Shown here: piece after piece, positions 24,394 to 34,600 of the stretch
Layout of the letters: the number at the start of each line of letters is the position of its first letter
How positions within the stretch are numbered: the stretch's first letter is position 1
Source of the DNA: Anthostomella pinea
Taxonomy: Eukaryota; Ascomycota; Sordariomycetes; Xylariales; Xylariaceae
Length of the DNA stretch: 64,000 bases
NCBI GenBank assembly: GCA_963556695.1
Contig: CAUWAG010000006.1
Location: 3,472,001-3,536,000 of the forward strand
Reading direction: 5' to 3'
Translations under genes and position numbers: made by a program
Notes under the pieces: generated by a model
Database searches by the model: none
Told to the model about the DNA's origin: nothing
The model's input: the letters and a program-made list of their open reading frames with translations, nothing else

Positions 24394-24417
24394 GGAATAA
24401 GCACTCTGAAATAAGCA
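24394..24417. repeat. Half copy of the GGAATAAGCA dyad element
   Basis: GGAATAAGCA at 24394 and GAAATAAGCA at 24408 are spaced 14 bp start to start, exactly as in one arm of the 74-bp elements at 38687, 39682 and 61662. The opposite arm is missing. It lies in the presumed promoter of the small secreted protein gene. Confidence 0.6.
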
Positions 24418-25558
24418 GGGGTGCTTCGTCACATACCTGCTGGAGTCTGATGAGTCTGAGTGTACTCAGGACGAGAGTGTAGTCGGACGAGAGTGGTCTG
24501 CGGACGGAAGTGAAGTCTGCAGGGGGGAGTCGAGACCAGATATTTGTATGAGAAAGTACGTGGATCTCCGGCCCATCAAAAGAGTGAAGTCTAATAAACC
24601 AGGAAGTGACATTGGAGTGGTTCACGTGCAAGCACTCGTGATGCTCTCAAGGCGTCAATGGCGCCAATGGCGCAAGTCCGCCGTAACCTTCTTTCTGCCT
24701 CGTCTGCGCCACAAGGCGGTCTGTGTGCAGCTGCGACAACACTTCTGGGCGGTCTCGTGACGGGAGTCGACGACGGAGCGCGTTGATGAGCTGAAGTTAC
24801 TATCTTTGTTGGTTGAGTAAGGTATACCTTACTACCTAGGTACACTGAACCCCCAGAAGTCTCCGTCCTCGCACTCGAGACGTTCTTCTCCTGACAGGAT
24901 ACAGACAGTGGAATATCGCTGTGTATTCAAGACCTTGATTTCGGGGTGTACGGAGTCTTCTGAGTGTGTAGTGTACCTACCTACCTATTAGTTGACTGAC
25001 ACCAGGTTGCGAGCATGTGGCGTCGCGAACGTACTGAAGCTTAACGATAACGCCGCTAGATTCGGGGGTAATCGTGGTCACCAGGCCTCTAGAGGTGGCG
25101 TGGCGTCTTCGTCGTTCACATGATTCTTTGGTGGACGCGTGGCTGGATCGAATCGCTCCTATTCAATAGTCAGAAGGGGAAACGGAGGAAACCAACAGAA
25201 GCTGTCCCTTGGTCTGCAAATACCTTCGAACAGCTCCTCATCAGAGTCATCCACCATCATGATTGGCAGGCGCTCATATGAAGAGGCGGTTGGTGGTATA
25301 ATTGCTTTCGGGACCTCGTGTGAGTAAGTTTCTCCAAAGGACGAAGCTTTCCCATATGAAGCATATCGACGGCCGCGCCTTCACCAGTTGTTCATCCGAG
25401 CGGTTTAGCTGCCCAAGTATACCCCACGCAGCCACCAGCAGAACTGCTCCGGCCGCGTGATCGTTTCCATCGTAGGACTTCGAAGGGGCTCAGGTCGGGG
25501 TGTTGGCGATGACAGCGATCTCGGTGGCAGCTGAGCAGCCCATAGCACTCATGTCGTG
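24418..25558. other. Intergenic region holding a MITE-like element
   Basis: Apart from the inverted-repeat element at 24833-24982 there is no supported feature. A 62-codon frame at 25139-25327 is not convincing. Confidence 0.6.
24833..24982. mobile_element. MITE-like inverted-repeat element, short form lacking the dyad core
   Basis: About 150 bp with inverted ends: the left end CCTAGGTACACTGAACCCCC then AGAAGTCTCCG, and the right end read in reverse complement GTAGGTACACTACACACTC then AGAAGACTCCG. The interior contains CTGACAGGATACAGACAGTG and TCAAGACCTTGATTTCGGGG. The same order is found, inverted, in the 214-bp element at 61601-61814, which carries an extra about 61 bp centred on the dyad. 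No coding capacity. Exact ends are uncertain by a few bases because the flanks are CTAC repeats. Confidence 0.7.
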
Positions 25559-26305
25559 TCAGATTTCCACATGATCATCTGAAATCGTCTCAACCGCCAT
25601 CATCTCCTCCGCGGCCAACCCGCCTTCAGACCCACAGAAGACTTCAACGTGGTCCCCAAAGACGCTCGCCCGCAGCACGGGCTCGTAGTCCTCCCAATCA
25701 ACGCGCGGACCCAACCAGACCAGCCTCCAGACCCGCGGTCGGTTCGTCGGTGTCGACGTTGGTGTCGGCCCTGCGTCCATCTCCGCCGATCCTGGCGGAG
25801 CTGTCGAGGTTGTCCTCGTAGTAGTCACCGTCGCCAAGCCGAACTTTTCAAGATAAGCCCTCACGAGCCGCGGTTCCCGGGGGTACACCCACACCCAGAC
25901 ATCGACGTCCTCCGCCTCGGCGGCGATATCCCACGTCCCCCTGACGAGCCGGACGTGGTGCTCGTCGAGATACCGGACCGTCGCGGACTGGACTTCGACG
26001 CCTATGACATCGGCGCTCGGGAGTTGGTCTTGCAGGAGGGCCTCGGAGAGCCCGTTGCCGCAGCCAATCGAGAGGATGGTTGGGGTGGGCCTCTTTTGGG
26101 ATGGGTTGGGTTGGGTGTTGGTGGCGGTGGTGGTGGTGATGAGAGTATTGACTGGAGAATAGGGGTTGGGAGATCGAGAGGCCTCTGAGAGGCCTGGGTG
26201 CCAGGTTAGGTTAGGGGTTAGGGTTAGGAGGGCCATCAAGGGGACGAGTCTTGACTTAGAAGCAGTGAGGTTCCTGTAGCTGTAGGTAGCCTGGCCTGTT
26301 TTCAT
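25559..26305 (-). CDS. SAM-dependent methyltransferase-like protein
   Basis: A single exon of 248 aa with the start at 26305. The clearest motif is PTILSIGCGNGLSEALLQDQ (residues about 75-95), a class I methyltransferase motif I (hhhxGxGxG), followed by ADVIGVEVQSATVRYLDEHH, matching motif II with its acidic residue, and later strands (VDVWVWVYPREPRLVRAYLE, VWRLVWLGPRVDWEDYEPVL). The N-terminal WHPGLSEASRSPNPYSPVN looks conserved-type, but residues 1-30 may belong to an upstream exon or be non-coding. The codons for ALLTLTPNLT are telomere-like CCCTAA repeats. Substrate unknown; a non-catalytic methyltransferase-fold protein is possible. Confidence 0.65.
   Translation of the reverse strand: MKTGQATYSYRNLTASKSRLVPLMALLTLTPNLTWHPGLSEASRSPNPYSPVNTLITTTTATNTQPNPSQKRPTPTILSIGCGNGLSEALLQDQLPSADVIGVEVQSATVRYLDEHHVRLVRGTWDIAAEAEDVDVWVWVYPREPRLVRAYLEKFGLATVTTTRTTSTAPPGSAEMDAGPTPTSTPTNRPRVWRLVWLGPRVDWEDYEPVLRASVFGDHVEVFCGSEGGLAAEEMMAVETISDDHVEI
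26204..26228 (+). repeat. Short interstitial telomere-like repeat
   Basis: GGTTAGGTTAGGGGTTAGGG then TTAGG reads as four degenerate TTAGGG units. It lies within the 5' part of the methyltransferase-like reading frame. Confidence 0.7.
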
Positions 26306-27243
26306 AGAAGGGCTTGATGATCAATTGAAAAAAGTTGTGCAGATGGGCAATCCAGCGTTGGATGGATCCGTGGAACTTCATGTGAAGCTCCTCTTGTTTG
26401 CATGTGACGTCACGTGGAGGTCCATTCTGTGAGGAGGTACATGTGGATGTACCTGGGTACACCTGGGCAGTCTTTGTGCGCCGAACTCGCCATGATGATT
26501 TGTGATGTTGAAAGGAATAGCATACGTCAAGGATCTCGAGATGTCGTCAGATATCTTTCTTTCATCATCCCATAGAAGGAGCGATCCTGGGAGGTGGGGC
26601 CTCCGGGATCCAATTGTACTATTAGATAGGATCTGGGATCCATCCCAGATAGAGATAGCTAGAGAGAATCAATCACCCTGAGTCACATTGAACGTCTTTT
26701 CTCCCATACTCGGCTTCCTCGACGCTGACACGGCCGAAGGTCTTTATCCCGTAGCTAGCGCCGATCCACTTCATGCTTTGATGTGAGGTACTATCGGGTC
26801 CCTATCTTCGAGAGGCACTCCTTTTGATTCTGCTGGCTTTATGTGGGTTGAGCCAATTATGAACAGTCTCCTTGATCTCAAAGATGTGCTCCGCAGAGGT
26901 CCTTTCGTCCACACAAGTCCGCAAGCGGCCAGAGAGCAAGGGCACTTCGGCTTGAGTCTTGCTTTCAAGATCTGCGTTGGTTTTGGGGGAGAACAACAGC
27001 ATCTTTGCCCCTGAATTCCTCTTTTGTCTAGCCATGGATGTAAGGAGCTGCTTAGGGCTGCTCGAGTTATAAGAGACATTGAAGCTGCGGCTTTTCGGCG
27101 GCACAACAAGCACACAAACCGGAACAAGACACAAGAAGCATCGAATCACCCATAATCACACACGGAAACAGCACAATGGCTAGCACCAATAACGACCCAA
27201 CTCCAGGGCCTCCTCCCCGGAGCCGAACCTACAAACCAACGCT
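26306..27243. other. Intergenic region; possible small minus-strand ORF
   Basis: A near-perfect 20-bp palindrome (ATCTGGGATCCATCCCAGAT) lies near 26627-26646. A minus-strand frame (115 codons at 26802-27149, with an inner ATG) contains a helical-looking stretch but no family, so I do not call it. Positions 27176-27340 hold about three degenerate tandem copies of a roughly 66-bp unit (TGGCTAGCACCAATAACGAC-like) that run into the start of the next gene. Confidence 0.5.
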
Positions 27244-28521
27244 ATGACTGGCTCCAATGATGAAGGAAACCCAGGGGCTTCTTCCACTGAAACGAACGCA
27301 CAAACCAGCACACTGGATAGCTCCAAGAACAAAGCAAACCCAGAGATCTCTTCGCCAGAACCACCTACTGAGGGATTCTCCTCCCTCGCCCTCAGTGATT
27401 TCGAAAAGGCCGCTTTCAAGGGGAAGGTTGAGAGCTTCGAGGCCTGGGCAACTCCATTCACGTTTCCGACGATGGCTTTGGCTCATCATCTTCCAGATAT
27501 CGATCCACTGGCGTTGCTTCAGTTCGTCGAATCGCCAGTCGTGCAGATGGCCTTCCAGCAATTTTTGGAGCAATACTGGGATCAGGTACCTCTTGATCCT
27601 GGTCCTTTTCACGCGCGCGCACGCGCCCGCCCAGCAAATCTTCGGTCCCATGTGCGGCGCATTCATGGCACGAGCGACGATAGACTTCGACCGTCTCCTC
27701 GCATCATACAGTTATGCGATTTCCCCCTATACGAGGTTGCAACAGACCCTCTCTGCGATTTTGTAGTCGAAGAATCCGATCCCAGTAGCGCGTCGTACAA
27801 CTGGAAGAACCCTTCATATCTAGGGCGCAATCCACTATCGACTTCGCCCTCTGGTAATATAAGATTTCTTCTCTCCCGCTGCTATGCTTGGGCTGTGTCA
27901 ACCAAACCACAACTGCCAATTTGCAAGTACCTTAAGGACGTCGATCAGCGTATCTCTATATTATTCGGTACGCTTGCAGTATGCATATGGGTTCACAAAG
28001 AGGAACGTTTCCCCGAAGCAATAGTCGATCCTCATATAGGAGTGTCGCAACCTCAATCACGCGGAGTGTGGGACAGTCCCATGTGGTTTCCTCTCTGGCA
28101 AAAATGGAGGATGCGGCATAACATCAACGACCAGGACGCAAACGCTCGTGTGCTTTACTGGACACACAAGGTTGCAGAAAACTACGCAAATAAAAACGAC
28201 GAAATGAATGGAAGGCACGATATATCAATGTGATTCGAGTATTACCTAGACACGATTCGAGATTGCCGGGTGTTTGTGCACGAAAGCTACTGGTCTACAT
28301 ATATCGGCATTGCCGAATATGCAAAAAACCGCGATCAGCGTGACATAGACGTGCAACGTTGGAAGGATGGGCAGGCTAAGCGCGAGGAAACTGCAGAACA
28401 TGTCATCGAGCGTTACCAAGATCAGATAAGAGAACGAAATGGTTGGATCAAGTATCACCAGGACGAGTTGCGTTTTGGACAAGGTCGTGCCAGTCCGGAG
28501 ACTGTGCCAGAAGACAAGTAA
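27244..28521 (+). CDS. Hypothetical protein, proposed four-exon model
   Basis: No recognised family. The frame from 27244 is open to a TGA at 28231-28233 (329 aa) and continues open after it to 28521. Three introns would give a coherent 356-aa protein: 27586-27634 (49 bp; GTACCT...CCCAG), 27711-27766 (56 bp; GTTATG...TGTAG) and 28148-28249 (102 bp; GTGTGC...CCTAG), with exons 27244-27585, 27635-27710, 27767-28147 and 28250-28521. The first two replace an Arg-rich, shadow-like stretch with QIFGPMCGAFMARATIDFDR then LLASY; the third removes the TGA in frame. The N-terminus is Ser/Thr/Asn-rich from degenerate 66-bp repeats. The C-terminal 90 residues are charged and helical. Donor sites two and three are weak, so the 329-aa uninterrupted frame remains possible. 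Confidence 0.5.
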
Positions 28522-28735
28522 TCTTGCCGTAGTCAATTTCACACCCCATAGATAATCTCATAGCTCGTATAAACAAGCTCCAATAAGCCACCCAGGCCAT
28601 GCTTCAAGTTTCTGGGGTCTACCTTACGCAATCTACACTGGTGCCTAGTAAAGCCGTACCACCGGATCCCCATGTCAACCGAAACGATCAATACATATAT
28701 GATACCAAACTATCAAATCGATTGCTCAATGTGTC

Positions 28736-29629
28736 TTATCGGCTCTCCTCAGTTCCCTCGTCGGTCAGAAAGGCCGCAACTCTTTTATTAAATTCATTCG
28801 CATTCTCCCAAAGCATGAAGTGACTGCCTCCGTCTTCTTTCTTGAATACCTCCACCTTCGCCCCCGGTATCTTCTGCGCGATCCATGCCAACCCCTTAGT
28901 AGGAAGCAAGCTGCCCTCCGCAGCAACCACCAACGTCGGGACGTCGATCCTGGGGATGACGTCCCTCCAGTCCATCCCGGCGTGGTTGATGAAAAGTTGC
29001 GCAGCGGCTGCCAACGGCATCTTCAAGGTGCGTTCCAGCATCCAGTCCAGATCTGTCGGATCGACCTGGGCGGTGAAGAAACTCTTCACCAACGCAGCAC
29101 AGGCCGCTTTGCCGTCGGGCCCCGCCAAACTGTTCGTAAACTCGAAGACTGCCGCGGGCGAGAAGATTGCAGCGTAGCCGGCCGCTTCCTCGGCAGACCA
29201 GGCCGGGTTGGCCGTAAGTATCGGGGCCTGGTCCACGAGCACCAGTTTCGAGATCCTGTCGTGGGGGAAGATGTCCCAGTACGCCCAGATGACAGAGCAT
29301 CCCATCGAATGGCCGAGCATGATGACGTCTCGCAGGTCCAGCTGTGTGAGAAGGGCCTCCAGATCAGCGGCGAGCCGGTAAATGCGATAGCCAAAGGCCG
29401 GCTTGTCCGACTCGCCCTGCCCGCGGTGATCGTACGTGGTCACGCGGAAGTTGGCACTGAAGTGGTCGACTTGTTTCTTGAATTGAGCCGCTGTCTGCGC
29501 CCAACCGGGGATGAGGAGGAGATTGGGAGCAGAAGACGGTCCTTCTTGGGTGTACCGCAGGCGGGCACCGCCAGGCGTGGTGATGAAACCGGAGTGGGGA
29601 GTGGGAGTACCCATGTTGGATAGGAACAA
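28736..29629 (-). CDS. Alpha/beta-hydrolase fold protein
   Basis: An intronless 297-aa hydrolase (or 292 aa from the second ATG at 29614, MGTPTPHSG). The fold's landmarks are in order: oxyanion region LLLIPGWAQTAAQF, TYDHRGQGESDKP, the nucleophile elbow GHSMGCS with Ser at about residue 109, the strand PTLVVAAEGSLL in the position that normally precedes the acidic residue, and GGSHFMLWENANEF with the likely catalytic His near 268. The length and GHSMG elbow resemble the esterase/non-haem chloroperoxidase-like subgroup. No signal peptide is evident, so it is probably intracellular. Substrate cannot be inferred. Confidence 0.9.
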   Translation of the reverse strand: MFLSNMGTPTPHSGFITTPGGARLRYTQEGPSSAPNLLLIPGWAQTAAQFKKQVDHFSANFRVTTYDHRGQGESDKPAFGYRIYRLAADLEALLTQLDLRDVIMLGHSMGCSVIWAYWDIFPHDRISKLVLVDQAPILTANPAWSAEEAAGYAAIFSPAAVFEFTNSLAGPDGKAACAALVKSFFTAQVDPTDLDWMLERTLKMPLAAAAQLFINHAGMDWRDVIPRIDVPTLVVAAEGSLLPTKGLAWIAQKIPGAKVEVFKKEDGGSHFMLWENANEFNKRVAAFLTDEGTEESR

Positions 29630-30920
29630 TGTGTATGTTCCTCCAGGTGAAATGATTGCAAGACTCTGGCCTGCCAGAGATAGAGGACGCAGCTCTTATG
29701 TAGAGAATTCCGGAAGCCTTCGGCCAGTCTGGGCGATCAGTCAGCTGTTAGTTGCTAGCCTGCATGCATAGGCTACTATAATCAACAGGGTCCCTGACTT
29801 CCAGCAACGAGTACTGGTACCCAATCAGGAAGCCTACTCATGCAGAACTTGCGATCTGACACATCTAAAAATGCAGCATTCCGGCAGCGTATGGTTTGGT
29901 CAGATTGGGCCAAGTTGGCCACATGTCGTACCCCTAAGTTATTCAGCGGAACCTACGTAAGCCAAAAGGCCGAATAATCAGAAAATGATTGCCGGCGTAA
30001 GACATGTCTTTGGTGTTGCAAGTTCCTAATCTTCCAGGAACTACGAAATGCCTCCCGTCATGCTCATCCAGACCTGCTAGTTCGTCGAAGTTTGGCGCCG
30101 TAAGGGGTCTGTGCCTGTTCGACAGATGTCGTCACACAAGGGGGCGTTTGTGCCCGCTCGAAAGACGCCGTCTCTCGAACAGGACTCACAAGGATCAACT
30201 CTAAGAATGATGTCCGGGGCAACGTGTTCTCGGTGAGTTGCCTTGCCACCTTTGGAAAATACCACCATCGGAGTGACATGCGGCTCAGGAGATGCCACAT
30301 ATCACCAATTCCTGTTGCTAATTGACTAAACCGCCGGTGTCGCCCATCATCCTACATCGGTGTACCATTCCATCGCCCGGATGCCGGACCACGAGGAATC
30401 ATCGCTACATGTAGCCACCGACCCCGGGTACGGGCAAATGACTCAGCACACCAGTGACTCTGCGTTGACGCAAACATGTGCATCGCAAGTCGAGGGTTTG
30501 TCCTTGTAGGTCTCCCGCGACCGAGTATTCACCTTCGGATCATCCCATCGTACGACAACGCAGCATCACCGCTAATCTGGCCAAACAGGCTGTGAGCCTC
30601 GTCCGGTGAGATGAACATTGACCGCCAATGCTAAACGTGAATTGTGGAGTTCAAGATCTGATATCTTACGTACCTTGCAGCATGTAAAACAGGTTGCAGT
30701 CACCACCGCCAATCTTGCGCGCCTGTTGTTGCCACAGATAAACTGTATATATCCCACACCCGCCCTGTCTACAAAAGCAGACTTCCGCTTTGCGATTACC
30801 CTTCGAGAAAACGATCCCCCAAACATCCACCACCACCACCAGCACCTGCACCGGAAGCCCACAAAGTACCTTATCATCGAGCTCAGCTTCGGTATCGACC
30901 CGGGCACAACATCAGCAAAC
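29630..30920. other. Intergenic region
   Basis: No supported gene. A short inverted arrangement near 30110-30185 (CTGTTCGACAG...CTCTCGAACAGG) is the only visible structure. The final part, with TATATATCCC near 30745, is the likely promoter of the small secreted protein gene at 30921. Confidence 0.5.
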
Positions 30921-31202
30921 ATGAAGGTTCGTCCAGACACACAATAACTATTATTGCCATGACGGCGGACTGACCAGGAGATCTAGTCCCACCTCATCAC
31001 CATCCTCCTTGCCGCGTCAGCGCGAGCCATGGTCATGTCCAACACGACATCGTCGGCCCCCGCGCCTACAGCCAGTCATCACACCCTCAGCTGCGGTGCG
31101 GGACTACAGAGTCTCTGCGGAAGCCTCTGTTTCTGCAGCGGCGGGCAGGTCAACTGCCATGCGGACCCGACGTCGCAATGCGTCCAGATGTGTACTTGCT
31201 AG
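30921..31202 (+). CDS. Small secreted 8-cysteine protein with a duplicated cysteine pattern
   Basis: Two exons: 30921-30926 (only ATGAAG) and 30987-31202, around a 60-bp GT...TAG intron, giving 73 aa. The splice creates MKSHLITILLAASARAMVM, a signal peptide that neither exon shows alone. After a Ser/Thr/Pro/His stretch, the mature part has eight cysteines spaced C-x7-C-x3-C-x-C, then x6, then C-x7-C-x3-C-x-C: the same module twice, ending CTC-stop. No known family is recognised. Features are those of secreted cysteine-rich proteins/effector candidates. The six-base first exon makes it easy to miss in automated annotation. Confidence rests on the agreement of signal peptide, splice sites and symmetric spacing. 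Confidence 0.72.
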
Positions 31203-31685
31203 ACACCAGGCTGGGGTTATGTCTTGTGGGACAAATGGCAGTCTGGAAGTGCGGGCATGGCGGTGGAAATGGCGGCGGATACGGCGGGAAGCTGGGCGAG
31301 AAAGGGGCTCGATTTCGTGGTACTTTTTCGTATTGAGGGCAGAGGGGAGTTGGGCGTGTGCGTGTCTCTGGGAGGATTGTTCAACATCGAGTGGGAGCGG
31401 ACAGAGGTAGCCGTATCATAATGAGACGCCGTCTCAAGTGGCCTGAACTCCGACTTCAAATTCAGGATCCGGACACGGCTCTTATGGACTGTGGTGGCTA
31501 AAGCAACGTTGATGATTGCCTCTGATTGCTGCGCCCCTACAGTAGGCTGATCAGTGCCACGGATGTGATCAAAATATACAAAATTATACACCCATCATAC
31601 ATACGACTTCTAGCTCTATGACGCCGTCCACGAGTCGTGAAACCATATATGCCCGATGAGCACTGGTATACTGCAATATGCAATC
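31203..31685. other. Intergenic, convergent 3' ends
   Basis: 3' flank of the small secreted protein gene and of the large WD-repeat gene. Open frames here overlap each other and show no protein character. Confidence 0.6.
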
Positions 31686-34600
31686 TCATCGTCTGGCCAA
31701 TCCAGAGCTCACACTTCCAGATTTCTTGCGCAATGACGCCGTGCTGCCCCAACTGCCAGCGCTCTTGCGCAGCCGATTCCCCAAACTTATTCTAGCAGCC
31801 GAGATAGGTGGCTGAGATTGGTGCTGCTCGAGGGGCTTGCCCTGCCCATCGGCGAGCGGCAAGTTTGCTCCCGTGGCGATGTTTTCCCAGTCGTTCTTAT
31901 CTATTGACCCACGCTTTGCGCGGGAACTCCTTTCTTCTTTCTCTTCAAATGCCTTGCGAACTTTGCCTTGTCGCAGGGCACCGACCATGGCGGCCCAGGT
32001 CTCGACCTGACCGCTGCTTGCCTCTTCGACGCAATCACACTCATCACCCGCTGGACATTCGAGTTCGCTAGCATGCCACTCCGCGAGACAGGCATCGTGA
32101 CTGGCACAGCCACAGGACAAGCAAGGCGGATAGAGGGCATCGATGGGTTCGTGGCAGAACACACAGAATAGCTGCGTCTGTGTGCGCTTACAGCGCTCGC
32201 AGCTCCCAACTGCACCGCCAGCTGTTGCGCCCGCCTGCATCGATCGGATGGGATCCAGGTGAGTTTCGTGCACGCGACATATGCCGGTAACATCGAGGCC
32301 GCGGCCTGATGTGATCAACGATTGCAAGTGTTCCTTCTTGCCCAGGACTAGGTGCGATTGCGACGCATGGCTCGTGTTTTCGGTGCTGTGGTATGAATCG
32401 TTGAATCCTTTCACGCCAGGCTGGGGACCCGGCACGTCATCTTTGAGAACATTGAACTTCATGATCTCAAGGCGAGCCAGAGGTTGACCCCACATTTGAA
32501 GCATCTCGGCGTATGCGTACCGGTAGTTGGCATACGTGACGGTGCGTGAAGGCTCAAGAAAAGGCACCGCCGACCAGCCGTCGTCATCAAACATGGTCTG
32601 GTCCGCCATCTCGATGGATATGCCGTAACAGACAAGAGGAGGAGCATCAGCCGGCCGCGATTCCTCGTCAGAATACGAATTGTGTGTCGGAGCGGACGGA
32701 TCCGACGTAGGTCCTAGGATGGTGGAACCACCCCAAGTGATGTTTGAGGGGGCCAGATTGGCAAGGAAGTTTTCGCCCGGGCTAGGATGTTTCCGGTTGG
32801 GGGGTGATGTTGATGCGGCAGTGGCGAAAGGCCTGGGAAAGCTGGCAAGACTCGAGGTTAGTGCAGTGTTGGCGCGACGGAGTAGCCTGTTCTCAGGCGA
32901 TGTAGACAAGCTCTGAGTAGGGTCACCCTCCGACATGTGGTCTTTTGGCGTTCTGGTCGGAGGCGTCTCGCCACATGAGTAGGAAGTGGACTCGGGCTCA
33001 CCAGCCCATGCACCCTCCTCAGACCCATAGGAACCAACGACTTGAACTGGAGTGTGCAGCGTCTTGGGCGTCGAGATCGCCGAGTCCAGCTGGGCTTTGG
33101 CCATGGTGCTATCAGCATGCCACAGAGACGCGTCCGTGGGGAAATAATCCAGCGAGAACGACGGTGCCTTCATGGGCAGTGGCGTCTCCGGCTGGGTCAG
33201 GTGCGACTCCGCGTACGCAACGCTGTCCTCGGTCGACGACTCGCTAAATATGCATGAGAGCATAGCAAGCATCTGTATGTCGGCAAGTCTTTCAAAGTGG
33301 TCAAATAGATCACTGATCAAGCCCTTCGCGAGAGGATGCTGACCCCACTTGACTCGCCCAGTCAGGGGAGCATCAGCAGAGCGACTGGCAGCATGCCCGT
33401 TGTCGCCAAAACGAGCGACTGCGTCTTTGGCAATGACTAGAATGCGTTTCTCGTCGTTGCCAAAGAGTTCCAGCGGGATCTCCTTTCGAAGCAGCAAAGC
33501 CGCGTACTTCCAGATATCGACCAGGTCGTGTCGTCCGTACTTATGTGCCACGTCAGCGTTGTGCTCACACACAGCGGCACCATCCCCGAATATGATATAC
33601 TCGTGGGCGAATTCCCGCTTAGAAGGCAGCTCATCGCAAAGGTTATATATAGACACAACATTTTTCGGTCTTGCAGGGCGCCGTCGGCTGGTTCCAGTTC
33701 CGGTACCAGTGCCAATACCAGTTCCTCCACCACTTGAGTGCATGGAGTGAGTGCCGCTGAATGTCTTCCTGAATCGTCGGCCCGGTAAATACCACATGTT
33801 GATCTTGTGCATGTAGGTGGTCTCGGAGTCACTAGAACTCGAAGAATCCTCGGATGCTTCCGACTCGGAGTGGTCATCTGTTGCAGACAGTTCATCGTTC
33901 ATGTTCCGCCTTCTCGGAGGAGTCGAGTCTTGCTGAAGTCGGCCAAAACCGGCAAAGGTAGGCTCGCCTTTGGGGCGCTCCTTGTAGGATTCGGTGGGAG
34001 TGAAAAGCAAAGCCTTAGCTTTCTCTTCCTTAGTAGGGAAGAAGCAGACCAATTTTCCGTCATTCGAAAATCTGCCACCGCAGAGACGAGGAAGAGGTGG
34101 TATCGTAGGTCGATTGATTGGTGCTAGGGTTGCGTCGAGCTCAACACTGGCAGTCAATTCTTGGGACATGGTCGCCGAACCACCCGGGGGAATCTCGTTG
34201 TCTTCCTCGTCACTCGAACTCTCGTCCTCGAGACCGCCGAGATCATCGTCCAGATCCTTGACATTCTTGAAGAATGCATCACTACTCGATAGATCTATCT
34301 CTCCGAGAAGATAGCTGAAGGCAACCTCCAGGCAGTTCTGACGTTTCTTCGAAAACTGGCTAGCCAGTTGGTTCACTTCTTGATCAAGCTTCTTGTACGT
34401 GTCGTCCGCCATCAAGGCAGTCTTCTCGACCAGGAATTTAGGTGACCTCGATTTTGGGTAATTGGTAGGAATATCGACCTTAACCTTGATGTAAATGGTA
34501 TCGCCCTCAGTACCCCAAGGTCCCCTTAGGGACGCTTTGAGAGTGAGTGCATCCATATCAACGTTATCCCATTGAACGTTGGGCAATTGCTGGTTCACAC

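Noticed and set aside
26802..27149. Small minus-strand protein divergent from the hypothetical gene at 27244
   Set aside because: Two overlapping frames compete and neither has a family or clear start context.
27600..27632. Alternating CGCG/GCGC tract as Z-DNA or CpG signal
   Set aside because: It is short and explained by its position inside the probable 49-bp intron of the hypothetical gene.
10781..31202. Secondary-metabolite gene cluster suggested by an SDR, methyltransferase-like protein and alpha/beta hydrolase
   Set aside because: No polyketide synthase, peptide synthetase, terpene cyclase, P450 or cluster regulator lies among them, and housekeeping genes intervene.
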